Of a DNA stretch of 64,000 bases, positions 30,507 to 39,045 are shown piece by piece. Numbering within the stretch: the first letter of the stretch is position 1; each line of letters starts with the position of its first letter. Source of the DNA: a virus. The notes below the pieces were generated by a model, which did not search any database, was not told the origin of the DNA, and saw nothing but the letters and a program-made list of their open reading frames with translations. A program made the translations under genes and the position numbers. The DNA lies in IMG/VR virus record IMGVR_UViG_3300032770_000013, positions 1-64,000 of that record. One strand, given 5' to 3'.

Positions 30507-30835
30507 CAGTTCGGCTTACCTCCATCGGCGCCGTTGCTGTGTATCACCTTCTCGATTGCGTCTGTGATCGCCGTCTCGTTGTGCCGCGCGGCGGCCATGG
30601 AGGCCAAAACCTCAGCCAGCGCATCACGCAACTGGATAGCGCACGGCTCCGTCAGGCGCAGACGCGAGACGATAGTGGGGTCTGGCGCGATGGTTGTGCC
30701 GTCAGAATCTGGTGTGAATAGGAACACGCCTAAACAGACGTTCAAGACTCCTTGGGCATACCCTCGACCAAGCACAAGATTACAAAACGTGACGCCAACT
30801 TCGTCTGCCGCTTTGATAAACTTTGGTTCTTTCAT
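30506..30835 (-). CDS. hypothetical phage protein
   Basis: This 109-residue protein of unknown function has MKEPKFIKAADEVGVTFCNL at the start and a helical C-terminus. The start at 30835 is chosen because it overlaps the upstream stop as ATGA and has GAGGA 9 nt before it. A longer in-frame extension to 30898 would run through the upstream HNH fragment. Confidence 0.6.
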   Translation of the reverse strand: MKEPKFIKAADEVGVTFCNLVLGRGYAQGVLNVCLGVFLFTPDSDGTTIAPDPTIVSRLRLTEPCAIQLRDALAEVLASMAAARHNETAITDAIEKVIHSNGADGGKPN

Positions 30836-31035
30836 AACAGCATTCCTCTTTCCCGCATGAAGTCTACCGGATCTTTCGCACCTTTGCTTAAGTTGCAAGC
30901 CTCACAGGTGATCTGCAAATTTTTTCTGTCGTTGTGTCCGTGACGGCACGGAATATTAGTGAAAAAGAATCGCAATCCTTTATCACCAGCCTCTTTACGA
31001 GAAATAACAACATGCTTAGTCTCATCATCAGCCAT
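30832..31035 (-). CDS. truncated HNH-type nuclease fragment
   Basis: This 67-residue protein joins FTNIPCRHGHN, as in N-terminal zinc-binding parts of phage HNH proteins, directly to DRKNLQITCEACNLSKGAKDP, the end of an HNH domain. The catalytic middle appears deleted, so this is probably an inactive deletion derivative kept in the operon. A GGGGG run lies 5 nt before the ATG. Confidence 0.6.
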   Translation of the reverse strand: MADDETKHVVISRKEAGDKGLRFFFTNIPCRHGHNDRKNLQITCEACNLSKGAKDPVDFMRERGMLL

Positions 31036-31109
31036 TTGAACCCCCTGCGGTTCATTTCGGTTAGAGGTTCGCAGGCGCAGCACACGCTTGCGAACCTCGT
31101 TGATTCATA

Positions 31110-32087
31110 TCATTTTTTCGCTGGCGGTGGAAGTTTCCGCAAAGTCTTGATTTCCTTTTTGCGCGTTTCCATTATCCACTTATCCAAGATGGCGTGGCCT
31201 TTCTTCAGGCTCCCAAATTTTTTGATGATGAGTTCGGGAGGGATGATGACCTCGCCACCACTAACGTTCACGTCGACAAGACCGCGTTTGTCTGCGCCTC
31301 TCGCGCCGCCTTCGCTCGCGTAGTGCATGCCATTACCAGCACTGCCTTGCATCAACCGATGGCCCATGCCGAACATTCTGGAAACAATCGCCATACCCGC
31401 ATTCGTGTTGCCTTGACCCAGAGCAGAGACGTGGGCGGCCGGCAGGACGTAGCTCGACGAGGGAACCTTAATTGGATGGTTGTCCCGCCTGCCTGGCACA
31501 ACCGATAATACCGGACCAACATGGAGATTCCTAAACTCCTGCCGCTGATACGGCGGCGGCCGGAGATTAGCGCTCTTGGCGACGTCAAAGCCGCCCATTG
31601 CCCGATTAGCTACTCCGCCGGTATTGAGAAGCTTTTGAGCGATTGGATTGGCGGGATTGAGATTCTGCTGCACAACTCCGGGTAGGGTGGATTGCATCGT
31701 AGTTGAAGTAGCGGCCGCAGCCGGATTCGTCCCGGGCGCAGCCACTCCGGCAGGAGGCGGCGCCGTCATTGCCGTTGCCGCGGTCGAGCTCGGTGCTGCT
31801 GGATTGCTTGAGTTTGGCGTCGTGCTTGGTGTGCTGGTTGTCCCGGGAGAACCTACGCCTGCTCCCGCGCCTTGCTGAAGTGCGGCTATAATTTGTTGAA
31901 CCGCTCCACCATTGTCAAAGTTTGCTACGCCGCCAGTGGCGCGACCAGAACCGCGCCGCTGAGTTTCAAGCGCGATTGCGATCGCCTGTTTGCGAGATTG
32001 AACGTGGGGAGACTTTCCAATCTCACCCATCAAGACGTGCATATTACGCTTGAGGGCACCGGGGCTGGATGAATGTTCAAGCGGCAT
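31110..32087 (-). CDS. virion-associated protein, DUF6496-like N-terminus
   Basis: This 325-residue protein begins with SSSPGALKRNMHVLMGEIGK, then SPHVQSRKQAIAIALET, a motif I associate with small phage proteins called DUF6496. A long Pro/Ser/Thr/Ala linker (about 80-150) and a region with RFGMGH- and GGEVIIPPELI-type segments follow. Function unknown. It overlaps the upstream HNH gene by 11 nt. Confidence 0.5.
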   Translation of the reverse strand: MPLEHSSSPGALKRNMHVLMGEIGKSPHVQSRKQAIAIALETQRRGSGRATGGVANFDNGGAVQQIIAALQQGAGAGVGSPGTTSTPSTTPNSSNPAAPSSTAATAMTAPPPAGVAAPGTNPAAAATSTTMQSTLPGVVQQNLNPANPIAQKLLNTGGVANRAMGGFDVAKSANLRPPPYQRQEFRNLHVGPVLSVVPGRRDNHPIKVPSSSYVLPAAHVSALGQGNTNAGMAIVSRMFGMGHRLMQGSAGNGMHYASEGGARGADKRGLVDVNVSGGEVIIPPELIIKKFGSLKKGHAILDKWIMETRKKEIKTLRKLPPPAKK

Positions 32088-32979
32088 GACTGTTGCTCAC
32101 AGGGAATATTGCTTCTTTTACCATGACACCGTGCGCAACCTTCGCCCCAAATGCCTTGTGGCAAGAGTAACATAAAGTCCGTCCATTTTCGAGAGAGTAT
32201 CTAAGTTCTGGGAAAAGCGAGAATGGCTTAATATGATCGGCGTTCAAAACGCCGCCTCTGATGCCGCAAATCGTGCATTTGTAATCGTCGCGCTCGAACA
32301 CAGCTACGCGCCAACGCTCAGCTTGCCTTGATTTTCTAGCTGCTTCGTTTTTCGTCGTTACACCGCCGCGCCAAAACGGATGATCTGGACCTCTTAATAT
32401 TTTTTTATTTGGTGGTTGAGGTATTTTCCCACCGAAAGCAGCCATTACTTTACGGCCAGTTTCACGACGTGCTGCAATAATTTCCGGCCGAGTTTGAACT
32501 TCTTTGATAGCGCAGGATCGACACCGTATGCCATGATTATCTATCCTACGCAGCCAGCTACACCCACAATCAATACACGTTGCCTGAACCATTATGCGGC
32601 GTTCATTTTTCTTATGGCGCTCTCCTCCTCGCCAATTAGGATGCTCCTTTCCTCTTAACACTTTTCTTCGGCGATAAGATTCCTTAACCTCAGGTCGCGA
32701 GCTAACCTCTTTCTGAGCGCACGACAAGCATCTACCTTTCCACTTTCGGATATTGCTTACATGCATCATCCAGGTATGACCGCAATCGGAACAAACGACT
32801 TGCCGTTTCTTATCTCTATTTGCCTCTCTGTTGCAGACACGAGAACACTCACAGCAGAGAGAACCGCTAGTCCATCGCAACCCCGAATGACCATAAGGAC
32901 ACGGACGACCTTGATATTGCTTCAAGCCAGCTGCCAAGGCAGCATTCCGCGCTTCAATTGATTCCCGTCTGACCGACAT
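32077..32979 (-). CDS. HNH endonuclease with multiple zinc fingers
   Basis: This protein of about 300 residues contains at least three Cys-rich modules (CPYGHSGLRW-CCECS; CSDCGHTWMM-CLSC; CIDCGCSWLRR-CRSC), NUMOD-like repeats (LRGKEHPNWRGG, LRGPDHPFWRGG) and a C-terminal HNH (RDDYKCTICGIRGG, NADHIKPFSLFPELR, LCYSCHKAF). The start is ATG at 32979, which overlaps the upstream TGA as TGATG. It is a typical free-standing homing nuclease between structural genes. Confidence 0.85.
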   Translation of the reverse strand: MSVRRESIEARNAALAAGLKQYQGRPCPYGHSGLRWTSGSLCCECSRVCNREANRDKKRQVVCSDCGHTWMMHVSNIRKWKGRCLSCAQKEVSSRPEVKESYRRRKVLRGKEHPNWRGGERHKKNERRIMVQATCIDCGCSWLRRIDNHGIRCRSCAIKEVQTRPEIIAARRETGRKVMAAFGGKIPQPPNKKILRGPDHPFWRGGVTTKNEAARKSRQAERWRVAVFERDDYKCTICGIRGGVLNADHIKPFSLFPELRYSLENGRTLCYSCHKAFGAKVAHGVMVKEAIFPVSNSHAA

Positions 32980-33293
32980 CACTTACCTATGATGGTCCAC
33001 GCTGTCCCGTTAAACCAGCAAAGATAGGGCGTTGAATGTCCGCCCGAGGGGCTGGTCCCCCAGCTCGCTCCCGACGCCCCGTCCGTAATTCGTGCGATTG
33101 TACCTGCACTTGGGCTGCTCGGCAATGTAGCTACCGTATAGCTTTTAATCGGGATGACCGCCAATGCCTGTACGGCGGCGATTAGTACAAGCATATTCTG
33201 GTTGGCGGCCGAAAGCTGGCTGGTTACGCCCTTGATCTGCGTTGCTAGATCGGTACTACCGGCTGAGCCTTGGCCTACATCGTTTGCGGCCAT
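32979..33293 (-). CDS. small virion/tail-associated protein
   Basis: This 104-residue protein has an N-terminal helical part and a C-terminal KSYTVATLPSSPSAGTIARI with WFNGTAWTIIG, a pattern common at the ends of phage tail and fibre proteins. It lies 2 nt after the 759-aa tail protein gene. Exact role unknown. Confidence 0.5.
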   Translation of the reverse strand: MAANDVGQGSAGSTDLATQIKGVTSQLSAANQNMLVLIAAVQALAVIPIKSYTVATLPSSPSAGTIARITDGASGASWGTSPSGGHSTPYLCWFNGTAWTIIGK

Positions 33294-33295
33294 CG

Positions 33296-35575
33296 TTAGC
33301 GTCTCCCCGCTGGAGCGTACCGGTACTTACACGAACCAAGGCGCCAAAAGCTGCCAATGTCCGCCGATTCCATCGTTATGCTCATCAATCGCCCACGAAA
33401 TCTAACGGACAGAAACTCAGTAGCAGATGTGCATGTGTACGGCCCGAAAACCGTTGGCGTATCGCCTGGATAATTGAGCACGTTAAAGCTTAATTGGATT
33501 TGCGCCGATGTCGCTCCATCAATCGTCTCCCAACGAAAGTCGGGTATGATCTGGTCGACGAAGACGTAGTCCTCGCTCTCCGCAAGATAAAAATATCCGG
33601 TGGTGAACGTAGCCACCAGTGGGTTACCGGCGGCATCCGCCGTCGTCTCATGCTGATAGACAATGCCATTGGACGCCGCACCGATCGGCATGCCAAGCAC
33701 GCTCTGATCGAGCCACGCCGAACGCTGTAGCGCATTGGCAGGTCCGTAATCCCATGGTGCGCCCGGCTCGAGAATGTTCATCTTGACGTAGCTGTCACAC
33801 TCGCCCGACACGCTCGCAGCACTCGGATAAAGCCATCCAACCTCGTTGTACGGCGTATTCGGCATTGCCCGCACGTTCTGCAAAAACTCACTGTTGATAT
33901 TCTGGAACACCTGATCCCAGATTGGGCACGGGATGATCGAGGCACCATTGCTCGTATAGGAACAGAAATTAGTGCGGTTCATCCAGTACAGGCTTCCCCA
34001 AACCGCCTGAATCGAATGCGAGGACACCGCTCCCATGCCGGCTCCGACCTTGTTGAAGCCGAATACATTGGGCGGTCCGATATAGTTCATCGCCCACAAA
34101 TCAAGATCGGTGATGATGATGTTCTGATTCGGTGCCGCCAGACCGGCCATAATCATCGAGCCGGTTGAAATGGTATAATTGCCCGCTTGGTCGGATGCCT
34201 CCGCATTCCACTGGAAGAAATTAGATACGTCACACCACGATACCAACAGCGGCTGCTTCTGCCAGCCGATTGCCTGGTGGATCGAGGAGCCATACGCCAC
34301 CATGATCTGCTCGGACATCGAGATAAACATGCCATTGTTAAACGGCGGAGCCGTCGCAATAACCTGTGCATTCTGAAAGCCCGAGGTAGGATCCCAGTAA
34401 TAAAGCGCGCCGCCGTAAGGATTGGCGGCAAGAATCTCGCCCCAGTTGTCAGTCGTCCAGTCTGATGCCGTAATTTCGGTGCCGGTCTGCACGCCTTGGA
34501 CGGACCCGGTGCCATAACCGCCCAAGCCATAACCGCCTAAGCCATAGCCCGTACCGCCAGGCGATGGACCTATGGCGATGTAGTAAACCAACTGCGCCTC
34601 GCCGCCATTCATCCCGAAGGTAGAGCCGGCTGTGGCAAGCGTATTGGTCGTTATCGTGAAATCATTTGCATCCAGCACCGCATTGACGTCGTAGCTCCCC
34701 GTAATCGTGACGCCATCTGCCGTGGTTGGAATGGCAAAGACCACAATATCCGCAGCTTCAGAACCGGAAGCCGCCACTACGCCGTTATCAATGAACGTGA
34801 CCTTGACCGAATTGCTGCCGTTTGTAGTGGTGAAGACCGGCACGCTGTTGAAGACGATACTGTCTCCCGAACCAACTCCAGGAGCGGCGACGTTCTGCGA
34901 TAGCGTAACCGTGGTGCCGCTGACGTTCTGGACTATCGTATTGGCCGGAATCGCAGTCGGATTGGTGAGGTCGAAGGCCACCATGCCGATGGTTATCCAG
35001 CTTGGAGTTCCGCCGGGATACTGAAGGATTTTGCTTCCCGCGCCGGTCGAGCCTCCCGTGGTTGTTGGGTTAGATACCGTCGCTGTGGCATTGGTCGGAG
35101 CCGTAATCTCGTAAGAGCTCGGCCCGGTAACCTGCGTAATCTGATAGAGGCCATCAAGAATAAGACCGCCAATCGAAACCGGCACATTGAAAAACACCGC
35201 ATCATCTACAGTCGGCCCATTGGTATTTGGATCGACAATGGTGACGACAGGACTGTTTATCGTCGTCGACATATTCGGCGGGAAATTGGAAATCAGTTGC
35301 TGCGGCGTGATGTCCTGCAATTGACCATTGGTCAGGACAATCAGCTTCGCCGTGGTTCCTACCGAAAGATGCTTGTTGTTGTTGAGGTCTTGCCACGCAT
35401 GGAGATCGCGCGGCAGGCCGGCGATTGGATAGGGATAGTACGGTGTCCAGCCGCCGTATTTTTGCACCAGACTATCGCGGAAGCGGATCAGGCTCGACGA
35501 CGAGAAGCCCGCACGCAACAGCAGCGGCGTGCGCAGAACGTTGACGCCCGGCACTAAGGTAACCGAGCCTTCCAT
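33296..35575 (-). CDS. tail hub/stabilisation-type protein
   Basis: This 759-residue, beta-rich protein starts VTLVPGVNVLRTPLLLRAGF and ends FLSVRFRGRLMSITMESADI with RLGSCKYRYAPAGRR. This start and end pattern is typical of large podoviral tail proteins of the P22 gp10/hub class. A Gly-Tyr repeat (GYGLGGYGLGGYGTG) lies near residue 350. Together with the adaptor gene at 37071 it would make the short tail. The assignment is by pattern and context. Confidence 0.55.
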   Translation of the reverse strand: MEGSVTLVPGVNVLRTPLLLRAGFSSSSLIRFRDSLVQKYGGWTPYYPYPIAGLPRDLHAWQDLNNNKHLSVGTTAKLIVLTNGQLQDITPQQLISNFPPNMSTTINSPVVTIVDPNTNGPTVDDAVFFNVPVSIGGLILDGLYQITQVTGPSSYEITAPTNATATVSNPTTTGGSTGAGSKILQYPGGTPSWITIGMVAFDLTNPTAIPANTIVQNVSGTTVTLSQNVAAPGVGSGDSIVFNSVPVFTTTNGSNSVKVTFIDNGVVAASGSEAADIVVFAIPTTADGVTITGSYDVNAVLDANDFTITTNTLATAGSTFGMNGGEAQLVYYIAIGPSPGGTGYGLGGYGLGGYGTGSVQGVQTGTEITASDWTTDNWGEILAANPYGGALYYWDPTSGFQNAQVIATAPPFNNGMFISMSEQIMVAYGSSIHQAIGWQKQPLLVSWCDVSNFFQWNAEASDQAGNYTISTGSMIMAGLAAPNQNIIITDLDLWAMNYIGPPNVFGFNKVGAGMGAVSSHSIQAVWGSLYWMNRTNFCSYTSNGASIIPCPIWDQVFQNINSEFLQNVRAMPNTPYNEVGWLYPSAASVSGECDSYVKMNILEPGAPWDYGPANALQRSAWLDQSVLGMPIGAASNGIVYQHETTADAAGNPLVATFTTGYFYLAESEDYVFVDQIIPDFRWETIDGATSAQIQLSFNVLNYPGDTPTVFGPYTCTSATEFLSVRFRGRLMSITMESADIGSFWRLGSCKYRYAPAGRR

Positions 35576-36079
35576 TTAATTTGGCCTCGCAAACTCGCCA
35601 TGAGGCCGATTAGCAGCATCCACATACGCATGATGAGCCGCAATCTCGGTATCGAAAAGTCCCAAATGTATCCGTTTATTCTCGTGTTGTATGTTTGCGA
35701 GCCATTTCTGCGATGCTTTGTGCCAACTCACGCCCTTAAATTTCGAACTCTTCGGTCTAGACCATTGTTTCCGGTTATGCTGATTTTGCGATTTTGTCGC
35801 GGCACGAAGGTTATCAATTCGATTATCGTCTCTAACACCATTTTTGTGATCGACTTCAAATTCAGGCCATTCACCAGTCTCAAAAAGCCAAGCTATCCGA
35901 TGTGCCTGATAGACTTTGCCTCGCAGTTCAATCTCGCGATATCCTTGACCGTTTTTGTGACCTGCTTCAGCGCCGACCGAACATCTGCGTGCAGGAGCGG
36001 CCCTCCAATAAAAAAGGCCAGTCTCCGGTTCGTACCGAAGCCAAGACATGAGTTCGTTGCGAGTTAGACTTTCAGCCAT
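35576..36079 (-). CDS. HNH-AP2 homing endonuclease
   Basis: This 167-residue protein has ELMSWLRYEPETGLFYWR, HRIAWLFETGEWPEFEVDHK with NGVRDDNRIDNLRAATKS (HNH core) and an AP2 DNA-binding domain (KFKGVSWHKASQKWLANIQ, HLGLFDTEIAAHHAY). It is closely related to the proteins at 46616-47158 and 9888-10982. It sits between the collar-fibre and tail-hub genes, with a 1-nt gap to the latter. Confidence 0.9.
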   Translation of the reverse strand: MAESLTRNELMSWLRYEPETGLFYWRAAPARRCSVGAEAGHKNGQGYREIELRGKVYQAHRIAWLFETGEWPEFEVDHKNGVRDDNRIDNLRAATKSQNQHNRKQWSRPKSSKFKGVSWHKASQKWLANIQHENKRIHLGLFDTEIAAHHAYVDAANRPHGEFARPN

Positions 36080-36089
36080 GGCGATAAAT

Positions 36090-37058
36090 TTATGTCTTCA
36101 CTAATGGTAAGAAGGAAACGATTGTCGGCTGGACGTTCCCGGACGCGCCACTAAAAGCATTCCGGACGGTAACTGACGTAGTGATGTTGGCGTAACCTGT
36201 CGCGCTATTCAGTCCAGATCCACGGATGACGGGGGCTATGCCTGCGCTATACGGCGAAACTGAGGTGGTAAGTCCGAGATCATGTTGGTGCCCGCTATCT
36301 GTCGAGGTCGCAACAGCGGTATGGTTATGCAGTTGCGGATTATCATCGCCGCCGGCCGAGGCCATCGCACTGCCGTTAATGCCACAAACGCTAGGACTCA
36401 ATCGGCCCGTGCCGACACCATCATAGCCGACTCTCGCCCGCGCGAGCTCGTCCGGCACGGCAAAGGTTAATCCCGGTGTGCCTCCGAAGGCGTTTCCGAG
36501 AACTGAAGCCAGCGCCGGATATGTTGAATTGTTGTAAACTGCGCCGTTCTTGATGAGATAAGGAATGACCGTGCACAGCAGCATCCACTTGGGATAATAG
36601 GTTGCACCCTGTAAATCATATGCAGTGCCCGGGTCTGGCGCGTTGACAAAGTCCATATTCGTGCCATCGTTGAAGACGTGGCACTTCTTTCCATAGGGTA
36701 TCCCAATCGCATTCCCAGCCCCGCCGCTCAGCAGTTGCACGCCATGCGTCGTCGGTGTGCAAAGGTTCTGCACAATGAAGAAGCCAGCCCGTGGGAAAGT
36801 AACTTGGACGTCACCGGTAAGCACTCCGGTAAAGACAATCAGCGAGCTTTGCGATTGATACGGTCCGCTCCAAGCCGCTCCGCTATTCGGCGGCGTGCTC
36901 AGCGTCACCGGCCCGCTCGATAGGCTGATCGTCGCTACGTTGCCGAAGAGGCTGTCAATTGCTCCAAAGTTGGCATTATTGGGCAAATCCCAGGTGCCCA
37001 CGTCCGAGCCCCTTGTCGGCTGGTAGATTTGGATATTGGCTGTCTGTGGATCTGCCAC
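36090..37058 (-). CDS. tail collar-domain fibre protein
   Basis: This 322-residue protein has ADPQTANIQIYQPTRGSDVG at the start, a beta-rich middle and a collar-type segment YLIKNGAVYNNSTYPALASV with LTFAVPDELARARVGYDG, then HNHTAVATSTDSGHQHD. Phage collar domains and short-fibre tips use such NG-x-Y-x-YPAL and HNH-rich metal-binding motifs. It is probably a short tail fibre or tail-tip protein. Confidence 0.65.
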   Translation of the reverse strand: MADPQTANIQIYQPTRGSDVGTWDLPNNANFGAIDSLFGNVATISLSSGPVTLSTPPNSGAAWSGPYQSQSSLIVFTGVLTGDVQVTFPRAGFFIVQNLCTPTTHGVQLLSGGAGNAIGIPYGKKCHVFNDGTNMDFVNAPDPGTAYDLQGATYYPKWMLLCTVIPYLIKNGAVYNNSTYPALASVLGNAFGGTPGLTFAVPDELARARVGYDGVGTGRLSPSVCGINGSAMASAGGDDNPQLHNHTAVATSTDSGHQHDLGLTTSVSPYSAGIAPVIRGSGLNSATGYANITTSVTVRNAFSGASGNVQPTIVSFLPLVKT

Positions 37059-37070
37059 GGGTTATCCTTC

Positions 37071-37781
37071 CTAAGCGCGCGGCGGCGTGGCAATCGGGTT
37101 TGGTTGTTTTGGCGTCCAACCTTGCGACTGATACCGTTTGCGCATTTCCTCAGTGTTTGCAGATGCCCACAAATCCTGATAGTGTTTTGACCAACTCGAC
37201 GAACCTTGCGGATCGTCTGTAAGAGCGCCGAAGTCTTTCAAATAGCCATAACCAAATATGAGAGATTCTGCTAGGAAAAGGTCCGGCAGATACAAACTCA
37301 AATAAGTTTGCGGGTTAGTAGCACTCAATGGCGTTGGTCTAATTGTCCCGATAACCTCCATCGTGTATGCCGCATCTGGAGGTGGCCCTACAATGATTGT
37401 CTGGTCCGTTATCATCGCGTAGTATTGCGGGACCGATGGCGTTGTTGTTGCCGTCTCGTTGCCCCACATCCAATCGATGAACTCGCGCGAGGTCGGCACA
37501 AGCTGAACGCGATTGCTGGAGTTGAGCGGATAAAAGACATTCATGCTCTCAGTAACAACAAACCGTCCTTGGTCCTGAGGTAGCGTGAAGCTGCGACTAT
37601 TAGGTGTAAGAGTCGCGCTGGAATCTACAATTACAGAATTTAAAATATCTAATTCTCTGAGGATTCTTTGCTCGGAATCGTCGATCACATTCGGCAAAAA
37701 TGTTTGAAAATTCGGGTCATTCTGAGGAATGACCAGCATGTTGGCCAGCGACTGAACGTATGTCGTATAGGTAAGGCTCAT
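37071..37781 (-). CDS. adaptor/tail-tube A-like protein
   Basis: This 236-residue protein begins YTTYVQSLANMLVIPQNDPNF, with FLPNVIDDSEQRILRELDIL, a beta middle (VPTSREFIDWMWG, YYAMITDQTIIVGPPPDA) and a helical end (YQDLWASANTEEMRKRYQSQ). This is a good match in layout to podoviral head-tail adaptor proteins. A second, divergent member is at 77-757. It is the first gene after hairpin 37800-37831. Confidence 0.65.
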   Translation of the reverse strand: MSLTYTTYVQSLANMLVIPQNDPNFQTFLPNVIDDSEQRILRELDILNSVIVDSSATLTPNSRSFTLPQDQGRFVVTESMNVFYPLNSSNRVQLVPTSREFIDWMWGNETATTTPSVPQYYAMITDQTIIVGPPPDAAYTMEVIGTIRPTPLSATNPQTYLSLYLPDLFLAESLIFGYGYLKDFGALTDDPQGSSSWSKHYQDLWASANTEEMRKRYQSQGWTPKQPNPIATPPRA

Positions 37782-37799
37782 ATAACTTCCCGATAAATA

Positions 37800-37831
37800 G
37801 GAAAGGCCGCCACGTTAGCGACGACCTTTCC
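37800..37831 (-). terminator. long hairpin, possible terminator or leader element
   Basis: GGAAAGG and CCTTTCC with seven further inner pairs (some G-U) and a TAAC loop give a stem of about 14 bp, followed on the minus strand by TATTTATC. It lies between array D and the start of the adaptor gene, so it could terminate the ribbon-helix-helix transcript or shape the adaptor leader. Confidence 0.5.
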
Positions 37832-37841
37832 ACCCCTATCA

Positions 37842-37912
37842 GACCGGAACTCACCAGAACTCACCCGAGCTAACCATAACCGACCTGATCTCACCGCATC
37901 TCGTCTCACCAT
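37842..37912 (-). repeat. period-10 GG repeat (array D)
   Basis: CC on the plus strand starts at 37844, 54, 64, 74, 84 and 94, exactly 10 nt apart, and again at 109. A C also falls in each intermediate 5-nt slot. Units on the minus strand resemble GGTGAGNNCN. It is a relative of arrays A-C, lies at the 3' end of the ribbon-helix-helix gene, and is upstream of the adaptor gene. Confidence 0.7.
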
Positions 37913-38103
37913 AACAAATGTTGACGAGAAAGAAATTTGGCGAGGATGCGCCGGACGGCCTCGGAACGGGTAGGCTTGTCCTCTTGAGTTTGCCTCCATT
38001 GATCGATCGCACCGCGTAATTTCACAGGCAATCTTATCGCGGTCACAGGGTCTTGACCTGTCTGCGGCCTTCCTCTTTTTCGTACTACAGGTATTGACCC
38101 CAT
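37906..38103 (-). CDS. ribbon-helix-helix DNA-binding protein
   Basis: This 65-residue basic protein, VRKRGRPQTGQDPVTAIRLP with VKLRGAIDQWRQTQEDKPTR and SEAVRRILAKFL, has the strand-helix-helix pattern of CopG/Arc-type regulators. Such proteins bind DNA as dimers of dimers, often on short iterated sites. It diverges from the plus-strand HNH and RAMP-like pair and its stop codon adjoins array D, which makes that array a candidate target (inference). Confidence 0.7.
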   Translation of the reverse strand: MGSIPVVRKRGRPQTGQDPVTAIRLPVKLRGAIDQWRQTQEDKPTRSEAVRRILAKFLSRQHLLW

Positions 38104-38149
38104 AGCCTATTTGTAATACACTTATGCCGCTGAAACAAGACGGCAGAAG

Positions 38150-38581
38150 ATGACCTACGAAGAATACATCCGTTCGCCGCAATGGCACGCAAAACGCGAA
38201 CTTGCCCTTGCAAGGGACGGATTTCGTTGCCGAGCATGCGATGCAACCGAAAATCTTGAGGTTCACCATCGGCGCTATCCCAAAATTCTTGGCACGGAAA
38301 AAGTAGACGATTTGACAACGCTCTGCGGCGGCCAAAACGGCTGCCACATGGCCATCACTAATCTCCTTCGATCTCGCAGACATGCCTTGGCGACCATCGA
38401 GGCTTCCACAACAGTCCGAATCAGCATTGGACGCATAGAGGTATCTCATGAACTACAAGAACCTGAAATTTCGGATACGCAGCGTTGCACCCCTGCTCAT
38501 GCACAACGGGCAACTGGCGGACCCACTGAACCACCATGTGAAAGAAATGCGCAAGATTACGAGCAAGCGGATCAAAACTGA
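38150..38581 (+). CDS. HNH endonuclease, plus strand
   Basis: This 143-residue protein has EEYIRSPQWHAKRELALARD, FRCRACDATENLEVHHRRYP, VDDLTTLCGGQNGCHMAI: a complete HNH domain within the first 70 residues. The remaining C-terminus overlaps the start of the RAMP-like gene by 134 nt in another frame and looks unstructured, so the original stop may have been lost. The gene starts close to the promoter region shared with the divergent ribbon-helix-helix gene. Confidence 0.8.
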   Translation: MTYEEYIRSPQWHAKRELALARDGFRCRACDATENLEVHHRRYPKILGTEKVDDLTTLCGGQNGCHMAITNLLRSRRHALATIEASTTVRISIGRIEVSHELQEPEISDTQRCTPAHAQRATGGPTEPPCERNAQDYEQADQN

Positions 38582-39014
38582 TTCCGACTTGGAACAACTT
38601 GCCAAGCTGGAATGGTTCGGCTCGCTTTACATCAGCAACGGCGTCCCATGCTTGCCTGGAGAACTCGTAGAGGCGACGTTTGTCAACGCCGCCAAAAAGA
38701 CCAAACGAGGCCAACAAGCTAAAGCCGGCATAATTTCGGACGGCTTTTGGCCAGTTGAATACGATGGGCCAAAAGACTTGGAAGAAATGTGGAAAGATGG
38801 ACGGTTTCGGCTCACTACCGCCGTTCGCGTATAGCGCAACAAGGTTATGAGGACACGACCGATCTTTCGACAGTGGGAATCCACTATCCAAATCGACTAC
38901 CTGCCGGATCAATTGGGCGTCAACGAGATCACAGATATCGTCGCCATCATGGGACGATTGATTGGCTTCGGCGATTGGCGTCCGCGTTTTGGACGCTTTG
39001 AAATCGTCTCTTGA
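38448..39014 (+). pseudogene. RAMP-like protein gene with in-frame amber codon
   Basis: The frame begins MNYKNLKFRIRSVAPLLMHN (RBS GAGG 6 nt upstream) and continues through NGVPCLPGELVEATFVNAAK to RFRLTTAVRV. There TAG (38832-38834) interrupts it. The same frame then reads RNKVMRTRPIFRQWEST and ends GRLIGFGDWRPRFGRFEIVS before TGA. The tail clearly matches the paralogue at 19422-20036, and the TAG aligns with a Gln there, so it fits a CAG-to-TAG change. It may be a nonsense mutant, a read-through product or two peptides. No CTA-anticodon tRNA is in the array. Confidence 0.75.
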
Positions 39015-39045
39015 CCGCATCGCCCCACGTCACCCTTAGCCCCGC

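Noticed and set aside
37778-38449. 223-codon minus-strand frame across the HNH and ribbon-helix-helix region
   Set aside because: It overlaps the convincing plus-strand HNH and the ribbon-helix-helix gene in other frames and has unnatural Cys/Arg-rich composition.
38448-39014. Genome-wide reassignment of TAG to glutamine
   Set aside because: TAG ends several clearly complete genes (77, 2291, 9888, 19422, 42450, 54781) and occurs as tandem TAGTAG after 18129, and no tRNA with anticodon CTA is present in the array.
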